Shown here: positions 7,146 through 18,920 of the stretch, piece after piece | Layout of the letters: every line of letters begins with the position of its first letter | Position numbering within the stretch: position 1 is the first letter of the stretch | Assembly (NCBI RefSeq): GCF_000195915.1 | Contig: NC_002578.1 | Span: 806,001-870,000, forward strand | Length of the DNA stretch: 64,000 bases | Direction of reading: 5' to 3' | Source: Thermoplasma acidophilum DSM 1728 | Lineage (GTDB): Archaea > Thermoplasmatota > Thermoplasmata > Thermoplasmatales > Thermoplasmataceae | The notes under the pieces: generated by a model | The model's input: only the letters and a program-made list of their open reading frames with translations | Databases searched by the model: none | Told to the model about the DNA's origin: nothing | Program-made: the position numbers and the translations under genes

Positions 7146-9024
7146 CTTCAAGCACCACCATCAAACTTTCCTTGTTCAATATCTCCTTAGCCGACTTCAG
7201 TATCTCATCCTCGGTCATGTGGCGACCGTTGTACTTCAGTATCTTGTTCTTTATATCTATGCCCGTGTAGAGCTTTATCATCTGGGCGGCCTGTGCCGTG
7301 TAGTTGCTCTCCACGTCTATCACGAGGTTTGCACTGCTGAGAACGTTCTTCACGAATTCCGTGGGGAACGGTGAAAACATCTTGAGGTAAAGCAGGTTTG
7401 CAGATATGCCCTCTTCCTTGAGGTCCTCTATGACATCCAGGATCGGCCCCTTCTGGCTTCCCCATGTCACGAAGGTTATGTCAGCTTCCTTTTCCCCGAT
7501 CAGAACGGCCTTCTCATCGATCGGAATCTCCCTGTCCGCCGTTTCCAGCTTCTTGAACCTCTTCTCCATCATCCTGTCCCTTATGTCCGAATCCTCGGTT
7601 ACGTGGCCAAGTTCATCGTGTTCGTCTCCGGTCATCCAGAATATGTTTCTTCCCATTGTGGTATATGGCGATACGCCGTTGTCGGTGTTGAGATCGTAAC
7701 GCTTTACATCGTCGCCCTCCTTTGCGAGCTTCACAGTCTCTATCTTTATCCTGTCGAGATCCACCTTGGATATGAGATCGAGAGTATTTGCAAGGTTCTT
7801 GTCTATCAGATGAATGACAGGCATCTGGTACTTTGCGGCATAGTTCAGCGCTTTGGCCGCATCGTATATGCACTCGTCAACCGTTCCGGACGAGAACACT
7901 ATTCTCGGATACTCACCATGGCCTGCATTAAGGGCGAAGAGCAGATCGGACTGACCGTTTCTGGTAGGAAGCCCAGTGCTGGGCCCGCCCCTTTCATAGA
8001 ACGTCACGACGAGAGGTACCTCATCCATTCCCGCGAATGATAATCCCTCTGCCATGAGCGAGAATCCCGGACCGCTTGTTGCCGTGGCAGATCTTACGCC
8101 GGTGAGCGCGCCGCCTATGGCCATGTTGACGGCTGACAGTTCATCCTCCGTCTGCACTATGACAACGCCGCCCTTCTTGAGGTTGGCGGCCTCCTTATCG
8201 AGCCACTTTATATTCTGATGTTCCTCTATCGTCGTGCTCTCATCGCTTGCAGGCGTTATAGGATAGTACGTCTGGAACCTGAGTCCGCCAAGAAGCTTTC
8301 CAAGTGCAGAGGCATCGTTTCCGGTCAGCAGAAGCTTTCTCGGCGTCGGCAGTGCCGGAAGCGTCTTACCGGCAACCTTGCTGTCCTCAGCGAACTTGTA
8401 TGATGCGTCTACGACCTTCACATTCTCTTCGACGACCTGCTGCTTTCCCTTGAATATGTATGATATTGCGTCATCGGCAAATTTTCTGTCTATGCCTATG
8501 ATCGCAAGCGTTATGGCCGCCCCTATGGTGTTGTAGTACCTGCTGGGTGTACCGTCGGGCACAGCCTGTGTCGCTATGTCGGAGAATGGTATAGGCAATA
8601 GCCGGGCACCGCGCTTCTTCATGTAGCCCAGTGCACCCCTGATCGTGGTTTCGAAGCCATTTTCCGTGAGTATCCTCCTGATCTTGACCGAAGTATCCCT
8701 CATTATCATCCTTGCGGCCTGGAGATCGTAATCCTCCGTTGTCTTATCATAGAGAACCGTCGAGACCTCTGAAACATCATCAAGGTGCTCAAAGATCGTG
8801 TCAGGATCCAGAGCGACGAAAATATTCACAGGGTACTTCAGCGACCTTGGCTGCTTGTCCATAACCCTCATGTGGGTATAACTGTGGCGCCCCTTTATAT
8901 TTGAGTGGTATTCCCTGACACTGAGAACACCATACCCAGAAGTTGCAACTGCTTTCCCTACAAGGTTAGCGGCTGTATCAATACCGCCTCCTTGCGGACC
9001 GCCTATGAGTATATTGAAATCCAT
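7135..9024 (-). CDS. 2-oxoacid:ferredoxin oxidoreductase, fused gamma-alpha subunit
   Basis: A 629-residue subunit. Residues 1 to about 190 are the gamma domain (start FNILIGGPQGGGIDTAANLV) and the rest is the alpha domain. YPITP near residue 254 is the signature loop that contacts substrate and ThDP, and VATSGYG and TSGPGFSLMAEG are further family blocks. This gamma-alpha fusion with a separate beta subunit is the arrangement known from Sulfolobus-type enzymes. The complex feeds central carbon metabolism with acyl-CoA and reduced ferredoxin. A 566-bp gap without a convincing intact gene separates it from nadM. No ferredoxin or delta subunit gene is adjacent. Confidence 0.93.
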   Translation of the reverse strand: MDFNILIGGPQGGGIDTAANLVGKAVATSGYGVLSVREYHSNIKGRHSYTHMRVMDKQPRSLKYPVNIFVALDPDTIFEHLDDVSEVSTVLYDKTTEDYDLQAARMIMRDTSVKIRRILTENGFETTIRGALGYMKKRGARLLPIPFSDIATQAVPDGTPSRYYNTIGAAITLAIIGIDRKFADDAISYIFKGKQQVVEENVKVVDASYKFAEDSKVAGKTLPALPTPRKLLLTGNDASALGKLLGGLRFQTYYPITPASDESTTIEEHQNIKWLDKEAANLKKGGVVIVQTEDELSAVNMAIGGALTGVRSATATSGPGFSLMAEGLSFAGMDEVPLVVTFYERGGPSTGLPTRNGQSDLLFALNAGHGEYPRIVFSSGTVDECIYDAAKALNYAAKYQMPVIHLIDKNLANTLDLISKVDLDRIKIETVKLAKEGDDVKRYDLNTDNGVSPYTTMGRNIFWMTGDEHDELGHVTEDSDIRDRMMEKRFKKLETADREIPIDEKAVLIGEKEADITFVTWGSQKGPILDVIEDLKEEGISANLLYLKMFSPFPTEFVKNVLSSANLVIDVESNYTAQAAQMIKLYTGIDIKNKILKYNGRHMTEDEILKSAKEILNKESLMVVLEDGS

Positions 9025-9349
9025 ATTTACTCAACTATGGTTATTACCTTCGTATTAAAATATGTTTTTGATCGCTTGAAGAGAAAGAAAATGATAGTCG
9101 AAAAACGAAAAACAGAATGAGATATCCGGGATTCGACTTACATCGCCATATATATTGGTGCAGATTCATGCTACATGTGTCGCCTATCGCCAATCCGGTG
9201 TTCCTCATAATGCGCGATTATGTATACCTCCGCGTTTTACGCCTTTTTCATAGCTTAAGTATACGGTAGAATATGAAATCGAAGGATCACGGTAATGCAT
9301 AATGCCTGTTCATAGGCCATCCATGAAGGCTCTCAAACCCTGAGGCATA
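9025..9349. other. Intergenic stretch with no gene seen
   Basis: About 325 bases between the oxidoreductase start and a decayed gene. It is AT-rich near 9040-9110, where the minus-strand promoter of the oxidoreductase must lie. I see no intact reading frame or RNA gene. Confidence 0.5.
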
Positions 9350-10133
<784 letters not shown>

Positions 10134-10274
10134 TATTTATTTTAAGCGCTGGGTTATCATCGGTCTCTAACAGGTTTTAATTATCTATAGCTATATATAT
10201 TAATAAATATTACTAAATATCTCACAATTGCCTCATGCGAATAAAATTAATATGATCCATGGTCTGATCTTACG

Positions 10275-11699
10275 ATGGAATCAAACGCATACGCTAAACC
10301 GGTTAAGGTGCCCGGTAGGTCGATCATAACATCGCTGTCCGCGATGGGGTATTTCCTGGATGGCTACGATCTGAGCGTGATCTCTGTGTTCACGCTGGTC
10401 CTGGTCACGTACCACATATTCAGGTACACGGCCTTCACGGAGTCGTTCGTCACAGGATCGGCCCTGCTCGGCGCCTTCGTTGGAGCAGTGCTCTTTGGCC
10501 ACTACGCCGACAGGATCGGCAGAAGATACCTGTACATATTCGATCTCATTTTCTTCGCGGTTTTTGCGGTGCTCACCGCACTCGCGACGAACATATATGA
10601 GATGATAGCCTTCAGGTTCTTCGTCGGCCTTGGAGTCGGCGCGGACTATTCGCTGAGCCCTGTGTACACCACCGAGATGTATCCCAATGCGAAGAGGGGA
10701 GGCGGCTACGGATGGGTCTGGACCTTCTGGAGCCTGGGTGCTGCAGCTGCATTCATCATAGGCTACGGCTTCTATCTCATCGATCCGCTGACGGGCTGGC
10801 GCTGGACGCTCGGTCTTGGAGCCATACCGGCCATAGTCGTGGTCGTCATGAGGATGAGGATGCCGGAATCCATAAGGTGGAAGGCCGCCGACAAGAATGT
10901 ATCGGAGCAGGAGATCAGGGATGTCGCTGACAGCATCGGCATCAAAAAGGAGGAAATGGACAGCATAATGGCGGAGAGAAACAGGGAATCGAGGATAAGA
11001 TCAGGATCGCTCTCCTCCCTCTTTAAAGGAGAGTACGGCAAGAGAACGCTCATAGTCTGGATACAGTGGATCCTGTACGATATAGCAGGATACGGTATCG
11101 GCCTCTATTCCCCGCTTATCCTCAAGGAACTCGGCGTCAGCGGATCGTACACCCTGCTCTACTCCTTCATGTTCTACATGCCCATAGGCTTCATGGGCGC
11201 CTTCGGTGCAGTAATGCTCAACGACCGCGTGGGAAGAAGGCCGCTTCAGATACTCGGCTTCGGATCGATGGCCCTGGCTATACTTCTCTTCTTCTTCGCA
11301 GCAAGCGGAAAGGGACAGGTCTTCCTGGCCATAGGAATACTTGCATTCATCATCGATTACGCACTTGGCAACCTTGGGCCAGGAAATACAATGGGGCTGT
11401 ACGCCATAGAACTGCTGCCCACGAAGTTGAGGAGCTCTTCCATGGGAAGCGCCACCGGCATAACAAGGATAGTCTCGTTCCTCTCCGCCTTCCTGTTCCC
11501 ATATCTGTCGAAGCCGACAGTGCTCGGAAAGGAGGGTTTCTTCTTCGTCCTCTTCGTTGTGATGATCCTCGCGCTGATCTTCACAATATTCTTCACACCT
11601 GAGACGAAGGGATTGAGCCTTGAGGAGATAACGGTGGCAAAATACAGGCACGAGGGCTGGAAACCAGTCCTCGCCCTGGACGATACGAGTAAAAAATAA
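10275..11699 (+). CDS. Major facilitator superfamily transporter
   Basis: A 474-residue membrane protein with about 12 hydrophobic helices. The loop 2-3 motif reads GHYADRIGRRYL, and FLDGYDLSVISV in helix 1 is typical of the sugar porter and phosphate:H+ symporter branches. PETKGLSLEEI at the C-terminus matches the PETKG signature of the sugar porter family. It probably imports an organic substrate with protons, suited to a highly acidic habitat. The substrate is unknown. A close paralogue, broken by a frameshift, lies at 20496-21915. It converges with gdhA, with 10 bases between the stops. Confidence 0.88.
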   Translation: MESNAYAKPVKVPGRSIITSLSAMGYFLDGYDLSVISVFTLVLVTYHIFRYTAFTESFVTGSALLGAFVGAVLFGHYADRIGRRYLYIFDLIFFAVFAVLTALATNIYEMIAFRFFVGLGVGADYSLSPVYTTEMYPNAKRGGGYGWVWTFWSLGAAAAFIIGYGFYLIDPLTGWRWTLGLGAIPAIVVVVMRMRMPESIRWKAADKNVSEQEIRDVADSIGIKKEEMDSIMAERNRESRIRSGSLSSLFKGEYGKRTLIVWIQWILYDIAGYGIGLYSPLILKELGVSGSYTLLYSFMFYMPIGFMGAFGAVMLNDRVGRRPLQILGFGSMALAILLFFFAASGKGQVFLAIGILAFIIDYALGNLGPGNTMGLYAIELLPTKLRSSSMGSATGITRIVSFLSAFLFPYLSKPTVLGKEGFFFVLFVVMILALIFTIFFTPETKGLSLEEITVAKYRHEGWKPVLALDDTSKK

Positions 11700-11709
11700 A
11701 CCAATTTTT

Positions 11710-12960
11710 TTAATACATGCCTCTGGCCTTCATGGCGTCCGCCACTTTCTTGACTGAGACAACGTAGGCCGCTGTCCTTGGATTGACCTTGTATTTATCC
11801 ATAGCATCGAACACGTCATGCGCTGCCTTGGTCATCTTCTGGTCGAGCTTTTTGTACACATCATCGGCCGTCCAGTACTCGCCGTAGTTGTTCTGGACCC
11901 ACTCGAAGTAAGAGACCGTTACTCCACCGGAGTTTGAGAGGAAATCTGGAAGATCCAGTATGCCGCGCTTGTACAGTATCTCATCCGCCTCCGGCGTTGT
12001 AGGGCCGTTTGCAAGTTCCAGCACTATCTTCGCCCTGATCCTGTCCGCGTTCTTTCCGGTGATCTGCTCCTCTATTGCCGCCGGTATCAGAACGTCTACG
12101 TCCGATTCGAGAAGCTCCTCGTTGGTTATCGGTTCCGATCCCGGGAATCCCACGACCGATCCCGTCTTTTTCTTGTGTTCGAGAAGCGCTGCATAGTCAA
12201 TTCCATCCTTCACATATATGCCTCCCTTCGTGTCCGATACCGCGACGACCTTTGATCCGAACATCTCATGAACGAATTTCACTGCAAACTGCCCTGCATT
12301 TCCGAATCCCTGCACGGCCACGCGAGCCTTAGAAAGATCAAGACCGATCCTCTTCGCACCTTCCCTAAGAACGTACATTCCACCTTTTGCTGTTGCGTCT
12401 CCGCGGCCCTCGGATCCGCCCACTTCAAGTGGCTTTCCGGTTATGACATTCGGTGCGCTGTGCCTCACAACGTTCTCATATTCGTCCATCATCCAGGCCA
12501 TTATCTGCGGGTTCGTATATACATCCGGGGCCGGCACATCCACCTCCGGGCCGATGAAATCAGCGATGGCCCGTATGTATCCCCTGCTTAGCCTCTCAAG
12601 CTCACCCTGGCTCATGGACTTTGGATCGCATATCACCCCTCCCTTGGCACCGCCGAATGGAATGTCAACGATCGCGCATTTCCATGTCATCCAGGCGGCA
12701 AGGGCCTTCACCGTGGACAGCGTTTCCTCTGTGTGATACCTGATACCGCCCTTCCCTGGCCCCCTGGCGGTGTTGTACCTCACCCTGAATCCGGTGAAAA
12801 CCTTTATCCTGCCGTTGTCCATCCGAACGGGAATGCTCACCTGCAGGATCTTCTCCGGCTGCTTCAGTATCTCAAGGGCCTGCTCATCCAGCTTCAGAAC
12901 CGCGGCGGCTTTTTCAAGCTGCTGGAGGGCCATCTCAAAAGGATCCATATTCTCCGGCAT
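11710..12960 (-). CDS. gdhA: Glutamate dehydrogenase
   Basis: A hexameric-type glutamate dehydrogenase of 416 residues, interconverting glutamate and 2-oxoglutarate plus ammonia with NAD(P). [10 protein letters not shown] carries substrate lysine K70, and [19 protein letters not shown] carries K94 and catalytic K106 with its neighbouring aspartate. The Rossmann motif is [11 protein letters not shown]. Three residues of frame exist before the ATG at 12960 (GTG at 12969), but GGTGA 7 nt upstream of the ATG supports 12960. An ATGCAT palindrome lies at 13001-13006, just upstream of the TATA-like run, resembling those at the trp and car promoters. Coenzyme preference is not determined. Confidence 0.94.
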   Translation of the reverse strand: MPENMDPFEMALQQLEKAAAVLKLDEQALEILKQPEKILQVSIPVRMDNGRIKVFTGFRVRYNTARGPGKGGIRYHTEETLSTVKALAAWMTWKCAIVDIPFGGAKGGVICDPKSMSQGELERLSRGYIRAIADFIGPEVDVPAPDVYTNPQIMAWMMDEYENVVRHSAPNVITGKPLEVGGSEGRGDATAKGGMYVLREGAKRIGLDLSKARVAVQGFGNAGQFAVKFVHEMFGSKVVAVSDTKGGIYVKDGIDYAALLEHKKKTGSVVGFPGSEPITNEELLESDVDVLIPAAIEEQITGKNADRIRAKIVLELANGPTTPEADEILYKRGILDLPDFLSNSGGVTVSYFEWVQNNYGEYWTADDVYKKLDQKMTKAAHDVFDAMDKYKVNPRTAAYVVSVKKVADAMKARGMY

Positions 12961-13043
12961 ATAGGTCACCTTATTATTAAATACTTAATAACATGTAGAC
13001 ATGCATTAATAATATATGAAATTACTTATCTTGGTATTCTTAT

Positions 13044-15737
13044 TCATGATATATATATGACCGGTTTGCCGGGAAGTGCTATTTTTCCGTTTATGACATC
13101 GCCCCTCTCTATGCGCACGGGGCACCCGATCTGTTTCGACAGGTAGACCTGGTTCCTCTGCAGAACATCGTACTCGTCAAAGCCGTATATCATTATGTCC
13201 TTCCTGCGCTTCGCCAGGTACTGCATGTATTTCTTCGACTGGCCGGAAACACTGTTATTGAGGAACTCCTGTGCAGCCCTCACCACGTCGGCATTCGCCA
13301 CAGTTATCTCCACCGACTTCGGTTCAATGCCCGTGACCTGCATGATGTTCTTAACGTCCTGAAGCACCTTCTCCACGTAGTCCATGGCGCTGTACATCTG
13401 GTCGCAGGTCATGCCGAATCTGCGCACAGTGCGTTCGTACCTGTCCTGGAAGTTCTCGTCGAACGGATCAACCGACACGTATGTGTCCGATACGTAGCTG
13501 TGCCAGTACTCCTCTGCATGGTGAGGTATAACGGGCATCAATGCCCTCAACCAGTCAGCGATCACAGGGGTCAGGGCCCTGTTGACGTCTCCACCCCTTG
13601 AGGAGAGGTACCTGAGGTCGTTCAGCACGCCGTAGAAGATGTTGATGTAGGCATCCCTGATCTGGTACCTGTCCATGCTCTCCATGAACTGCCTCAGCCT
13701 GACGCTGAACCTTGCGACAAACCATGCCTCTTCGAAGGTGAGATCCGACGTGTCCTGCTTGAATCCAGCCATTAAATCTTTGAACTCGTTGAAGCGCCGG
13801 GTTATGCTTGCCAGGTCGGTCTCATTCCAGTCCATGGTGGAGGATATGTCTGCCTGCACCGCCACGTACAGCCTGTAGATATCCGCAGAATATTTCTTGG
13901 CTATCTCGAGCAGGGATACCACGTTCCCCTTGCTCTTAGATATCTTTGCACCGTTTGAGACCACAAGCCCGGATATGATGAGGCCTGCTGGCCATTTCTC
14001 CTTGGGGAATATTGCAGCGTGGTTCAGAACGTAAAATGAGAGGTGATTGGATATGTGCGGGATGGCCGTTAACCTTATGTCAACCGGATACCAGTACTCG
14101 AACTGCCTCTTCGCCTCCGATTCATCCTCATTCTTCGGTTCGCCGTTCATGAATATCCTGGTAATGGCATCATCGTCAAGCTTCCCAGTCTCGTAGAGGG
14201 ATCTCAGAGGAATCGAGTTCGTGTATACGGCCGGGTATATGGTGGAATCGGACAGCGATTCTATGACCCACCTGTCGTCGAATGGCAGCCGCGTGCCCAG
14301 GCCACGCCTCCTGGCGCAGGGCCTTTCCTTGAGCCAGTCAATGGCATCGTTCATGACGTTCCTGTATACCTCAGGGTGCATCGTCATGGTGTTTATCATC
14401 GTGTGCCCAAGATCCTTGAGCCAGGGCTGGGAATAATCCAGGAACCACTGGTCAGGGAGCACCGCCACGATGACCTTCGATCCCGATCTGGTTACGGCAT
14501 GCCTCGACGTTTCATAGAATGTGAAGGCGTTTCCGCTGGAGATGAGATCCCTTTTGACCGCCTCCCGCGCTTCCCTCACGGTCATGCCGGTGTACGGGCC
14601 GGAATCCACCAGCTTTCCGTAGTAGAACTCGTTCCTGTAGAGATCCTTCGTGGCCTCCTCCCTGCCCTCCTCGGTTTCCAGGTCGTACTTGCTTTCGATA
14701 TCCTTCATCTTCATCGGCGCTTCTATTATGACCGGGAAATCCTTTCCGCGCTTCTTCCGGTAATACACGTAATCGTAAACAGAGTGCGACGGTACGGAAT
14801 ACACTATCCCGGTTCCGTTGTCCGGATCCACGAAATCGGCCTGGTATACCTTGACCTCCTTTCCTGCAGGCGTGGTGTAGGTCTGCTTCTGTATCTCCTG
14901 TACGGACGCTTCCCCCGCGACCTCTATTTCGTTGCCCTGGAATTTCAGCTTTGTCGAGCATTCCTCGGACACAACGGCCATGCGCCCAGATATCTTCACC
15001 TTCACGTACTTCACATCCGGATTTACCCATATGTTCGTTATGCCATATATGGTCTCCGGCCTGAGCGATGCCGCTATGAGATCGAAGGACTTTCCACGGA
15101 AGAATATGGCGGTATACTCCTCTATGGTGACCTTGTCCGTATCCCCGTCCTTGATGTCGTCCTCACCTACCGCATTGTCATCCTCAAGGCTGTAGAGTAT
15201 GGGATACCTTCCCTGCTTCACGAGCCCCTTCTCGTTCAGGCGCCTGAACTGCCACTGGACGAATTTCTGGTAGAACTCGTCTGCGGATGTGAAGCGCCTG
15301 GTCCAGTCAATGGAGTATCCCAGGTGCTTGAAGTCGTTGATTATGGCATTCGAGAAATAATCCGCGATGTTCTTCGGATCCTTGAAGCTCTCTATCAGTG
15401 CATCGATGTCCTTTTCACCGTACTCCTTGAGATACGACGTGTAGAGATCGATCGTGGACCTGTCGCCGGCCCTTATCCTCTCAGAAAAAGCGAGTATCGG
15501 CGTTCCGCTCTGGTGGAATCCCATGGGAAACAGAACGTTGTAGTTTCTGGATCGCTTGTATCTGGCGATGATGTCGCCAAGCGTGTACGTCCTGCCATGC
15601 CCTACGTGGAGGGATCCATTGGTGTACGGCCATGGCACGGTTATCATGAACTTCTTCCTGCCATCCATCTTCGGGACGAATATGCCATCGCGATCCCATG
15701 CATTCTGCCATTTAGCCTCTATATCCAAGGCGATCAC
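13044..15737 (-). CDS. leuS: Leucyl-tRNA synthetase
   Basis: A class I aminoacyl-tRNA synthetase of the archaeal/eukaryotic LeuRS type, 897 residues from the GTG at 15737. HVGH at 44-47 is the HIGH motif and KISKS near residue 597 is the KMSKS loop. Between them lie the CP1 editing region ([18 protein letters not shown]1 is inserted as in archaeal LeuRS) and the [12 protein letters not shown] block. The GTG overlaps the stop of the arginine decarboxylase by 4 nt (GTGA), which favours coupled translation. A longer form from the ATG at 15776 would add 13 residues unlike the family start. Co-transcribed with pdaD. Confidence 0.95.
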
Positions 15738-16306
15738 TCCACTATGAGTACAGCAGCGGCGACCACGGTCGTCCATTCACCGGATTCAAGCACAACGGCT
15801 GTCGATGATATTGAACCGGTCGTGAGTATCTTATCCTCAAGGACATATTCCTCCTTCTGCTTATCATACGCCAGCTGGGCAGAGGATCCTATCGTGGAGG
15901 CAAGCATCTCCGCAGCCAGCTTCTCAGCGAAGGACCCCGCAACCTTCTCGGTCTCGCCGAAGCTGTGGTGCTCGCTGAGGTAGCCCCACTTGCTCCTGTC
16001 CCTGGGAATCGCGTAGCCTATGGCCGCCGATACCATCCTGTTCAGCTCGTTGGACGTGTTCCGCGCCAGAACAGTGAACAGTATCTGGCCAGGGCTGAGC
16101 TTCTTCAGCCCTTCCTCTCTCGTTATCATCTCCGCATGAGGCGGAAATATTGAGCTTATGCTTGACAGGTTGTAAGGTGCTATACCTGCATCCCTGAGCG
16201 CAGCCTCGAATGACACCAGCTGCGTCTCTCCCCTTCCCACGCCTCTGGTAAAGAATATGTGCGTCGGCACGAATCCTGACATAAAAAACCGATCTTCTGC
16301 GTTCAT
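15734..16306 (-). CDS. pdaD: Pyruvoyl-dependent arginine decarboxylase
   Basis: A 190-residue proenzyme that cleaves itself in [11 protein letters not shown]. By comparison with the Methanocaldococcus enzyme, the break falls between S51 and S52 and leaves a pyruvoyl group on the new beta chain. It decarboxylates arginine to agmatine, the entry to archaeal polyamine synthesis and the source of agmatine for agmatidine in tRNA-Ile2. It is about 25 residues longer than the Methanocaldococcus form, mainly through the C-terminal stretch [17 protein letters not shown]. The start is uncertain; an in-frame ATG at 16282 is possible. Its last bases overlap the leuS start, forming a two-gene operon. Confidence 0.9.
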
Positions 16307-16435
16307 ATATTACTTTTGATCCTTTCAGCAGGAACACGGATCATGGCGAAAGCGTAAACGCAATCAGAATGTTGAATGGGGATCTCAAGCACGTACTCTG
16401 GCAAAGTATATATATTATATTCAACTGATTTAAAT

Positions 16436-17365
16436 ATGAAAGTACTGGTCGTAGTCCCGAATTTTCTCCCCCTGGATCAGATAAGATCCGCTGTGTCAAC
16501 CATAACCCAGGACGTCGAGGTCCGGACGGATACAGATTTCGACAGGAGCGATGCTGAGATTCTCATCGTCACCACGTTCACGCCTGTTAACGGAGATCTG
16601 CTGAAGAAGATGCCCAGGCTGAGATTCGTGCAGGTTGCCAGCATAGGATATGACAACGTTGATATGAACGCCATGAAGAAAAACGGTATCATGGTCTCCA
16701 ACATACCCACTGCAAGTGCGGACAGCGTGGCCGAGCATGCTCTCTCCATGGTTCTGTCTCTGATCAAGGATCAGCGCTTCCTGGACGCTGAGATAAGGTC
16801 CGGCCGCTGGCCGAGAATAACAAGATCGTCGGATCTGATGGGCAAGACGTTCGGCATAGTCGGCATGGGTTCCATAGGGCGCGCCCTCGCTGCCAGGCTT
16901 CTGCCGTTCAAGGTGGCGATAATCTACAACGATACGAAGAGGATGAGCGAGGCAGAGGAAGAGGAATACGGGGCCACCTTTGTCAGCCTTGATCGCCTTC
17001 TCTCCGATTCGGACGTCATATCGGTCCACGTGCCTCTGAATGAGACCACAAGGCACATGTTCAACAGCAGTAGATTTGGCCTGATGAAGGACGGTGCCAT
17101 ATTCATAAACACGTCGAGGGGAGAGGTCGTTGTCGAGAAGGATCTCATAGAAGCGATCCAGAAAAAGGGCATACGAGCTGGCCTGGATGTATTTGAGCAT
17201 GAGCCCCCGGATCCAAATTCTCCGCTGTTCAGATTGGAGAACACGCTGTTCTCGCCACACATAGCCGGAGTAACGGCGGAGAGCCAGATGCGCTTCTTCC
17301 GTGAGACGATAGCCAACGTCATGCGCTACATGCAGGGATACGATCCGAACTTCAGGGTGATCTGA
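16436..17365 (+). CDS. D-isomer-specific 2-hydroxyacid dehydrogenase
   Basis: A 309-residue NAD(P)-dependent dehydrogenase. The Rossmann motif GMGSIG lies near residues 143-148, with catalytic R228 (INTSRGEVV), E256 (FEHEPPDP) and H275 (FSPHIAG). The family reduces 2-oxoacids such as glyoxylate, hydroxypyruvate or phenylpyruvate. The start at 16436 is chosen because an AT-rich TATA run at 16405-16421 lies about 25 nt upstream, and MKVLVVVPNF fits the family start. An upstream in-frame start at 16376 would overlap the promoter. The stop directly abuts the reading frame of the next ThDP enzyme, so they may form an operon. Confidence 0.9.
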   Translation: MKVLVVVPNFLPLDQIRSAVSTITQDVEVRTDTDFDRSDAEILIVTTFTPVNGDLLKKMPRLRFVQVASIGYDNVDMNAMKKNGIMVSNIPTASADSVAEHALSMVLSLIKDQRFLDAEIRSGRWPRITRSSDLMGKTFGIVGMGSIGRALAARLLPFKVAIIYNDTKRMSEAEEEEYGATFVSLDRLLSDSDVISVHVPLNETTRHMFNSSRFGLMKDGAIFINTSRGEVVVEKDLIEAIQKKGIRAGLDVFEHEPPDPNSPLFRLENTLFSPHIAGVTAESQMRFFRETIANVMRYMQGYDPNFRVI

Positions 17366-17410
17366 ACGAAGGGGCATGAGATATTCGGCAGGGTCCTTCA
17401 CGACCTGAGA

Positions 17411-18904
17411 TTGCTCCCCATGTTTGGAAATCCCGGGACGACAGAGATCCCGATGATCAGAGACGTTACCGATTATGTTCTGGCCCTCCACGATGGCGTA
17501 GCGGCTGCCATCGCTGAAGGATACGCGATTTCATCCGGAAGGCCGTCAATCGTGAATCTTCACACGGATCTGGGTGTGGGCAACGCCATGGCCTACCTCA
17601 TAACCGCTTTGAAAAACAGGACACCGGTAATAGTCACCGCGGGCCAGCAGGATCAGAGGCATCTTGCATACAGCCCACTGCTTTCCGGTAACCTGTATGA
17701 CCTCGCCGGAAACTTCGCGAAGTACAGATCCGAAGTGAGAAGGGCTTCGGACATAGCATACGAGATGAGGAAGGCATACCAGATTGCGGCGGAACCGCCT
17801 AGGGGCCCCGTGTTCCTCTCATTTCCCATGGATGTGATGGAACAGGATGGCCTGTACTCAGGGGAGGGGGTCGCAGTTTCTGAATACGGAATCGCAGACG
17901 ATGACGATGTTAACAGGATAGCCCAGGCCATAAACGAATCCGAGAATCCCGCCATCATCTTCGGGTCTGAAATAGACGAATTCAACGCGTTCAGTGAAGC
18001 CGTGGAATTCGCAAGGAAGGTCGGATGTCCCGTATACTCAGAGCCGCTTGGAAACAGGTCGAGCTACATTTCGGATGACCCACAGTACGCCGGTGAGCTG
18101 TTTCCAGCCGCAATACTGATCAATCTTCAGCTCATGCAGCACGATCTCCTGGTCTTCATAGGATCTGATATAACGCTTTATCCGTACACAACCGATACAG
18201 TTCTTCCCGAAAAGCGCAAGATATTCGTGGGCCTGAACAACACGCGGAGAATGGGTGAGACGTACATAGCCAATCCAAAGACCTTCCTCAGGAAGATAAC
18301 GCCCCTGGTGAAGAAGAAGAATAGTTACAGCGCTCAGAAGGATTACAGAAAGTTCACGGACGCCATGCGAGAGAGGAAGAGGATGGGCTACAATTACGTG
18401 TCATACAGGATATCGAAGTATTTCAGCGATTACACGCTGGTCGATGAGGCCATATCCATGTCAGAGCCGCTGCGCCATTACTTCGGTTACAGGCCCCACG
18501 GCTATTTCACGGCCAGGAGTGGCCAGATAGGGTGGGCGCTGCCCGCATCCATTGGCATGGCGATGGACAGCCCCAAGGTGGTATCGGTGATCGGGGATGG
18601 ATCGCTGATGTATTCGGTGCAGGCGCTATGGACTGCAAGGCACTACGGCATACCGCTGAAAATGATCGTGCTCAGAAATGGTGGTTACAGCATACTGCGC
18701 AGCTATGCAAAATCGTATTATCCGGAAATCAAGGATGCCGATTTTCTGAGGCCGGACCCGGACGTTGAGAGCATATTATCGTCATACGGCATCGATGTAA
18801 ATACCGCTGACACAGATCTCAGAAACCTGGAGTGGCTGAGATCCGGATCGGATCAGAAAGCGATTGTCGTCGATGTGGACAGATCCATACCGAACATGTT
18901 CTGA
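17411..18904 (+). CDS. ThDP-dependent decarboxylase-like enzyme (benzoylformate decarboxylase / acetolactate synthase family)
   Basis: A three-domain ThDP enzyme of 497 residues from the TTG at 17411. The N-terminal PYR domain starts at PMFGNPGTTEIP, and LHDGVAAAIAEGYA holds the conserved ThDP-activating region. GDGSLMYS near residue 395 followed by RNGGYSIL is the ThDP/Mg site of the PP domain. The homology continues upstream in frame (KGHEIFGRVLHDLRL) as far as the stop of the preceding gene, yet 17366-17410 contains no ATG, GTG or TTG. The codon directly after that stop is ACG. Either an unusual start is used, or the ATG was lost and a shortened protein is made. Substrate unknown; a 2-oxoacid is likely. 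Confidence 0.82.
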   Translation: MLPMFGNPGTTEIPMIRDVTDYVLALHDGVAAAIAEGYAISSGRPSIVNLHTDLGVGNAMAYLITALKNRTPVIVTAGQQDQRHLAYSPLLSGNLYDLAGNFAKYRSEVRRASDIAYEMRKAYQIAAEPPRGPVFLSFPMDVMEQDGLYSGEGVAVSEYGIADDDDVNRIAQAINESENPAIIFGSEIDEFNAFSEAVEFARKVGCPVYSEPLGNRSSYISDDPQYAGELFPAAILINLQLMQHDLLVFIGSDITLYPYTTDTVLPEKRKIFVGLNNTRRMGETYIANPKTFLRKITPLVKKKNSYSAQKDYRKFTDAMRERKRMGYNYVSYRISKYFSDYTLVDEAISMSEPLRHYFGYRPHGYFTARSGQIGWALPASIGMAMDSPKVVSVIGDGSLMYSVQALWTARHYGIPLKMIVLRNGGYSILRSYAKSYYPEIKDADFLRPDPDVESILSSYGIDVNTADTDLRNLEWLRSGSDQKAIVVDVDRSIPNMF

Positions 18905-18920
18905 CGCCTTCCGTGAAGGA

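Noticed and set aside
14376-15983. A 535-residue plus-strand frame
   Set aside because: It lies opposite leuS and pdaD, has no family features, and is an antisense shadow of GC-rich codons.
16496-17491. A 331-residue minus-strand frame
   Set aside because: It is antisense to the 2-hydroxyacid dehydrogenase with clear catalytic residues.
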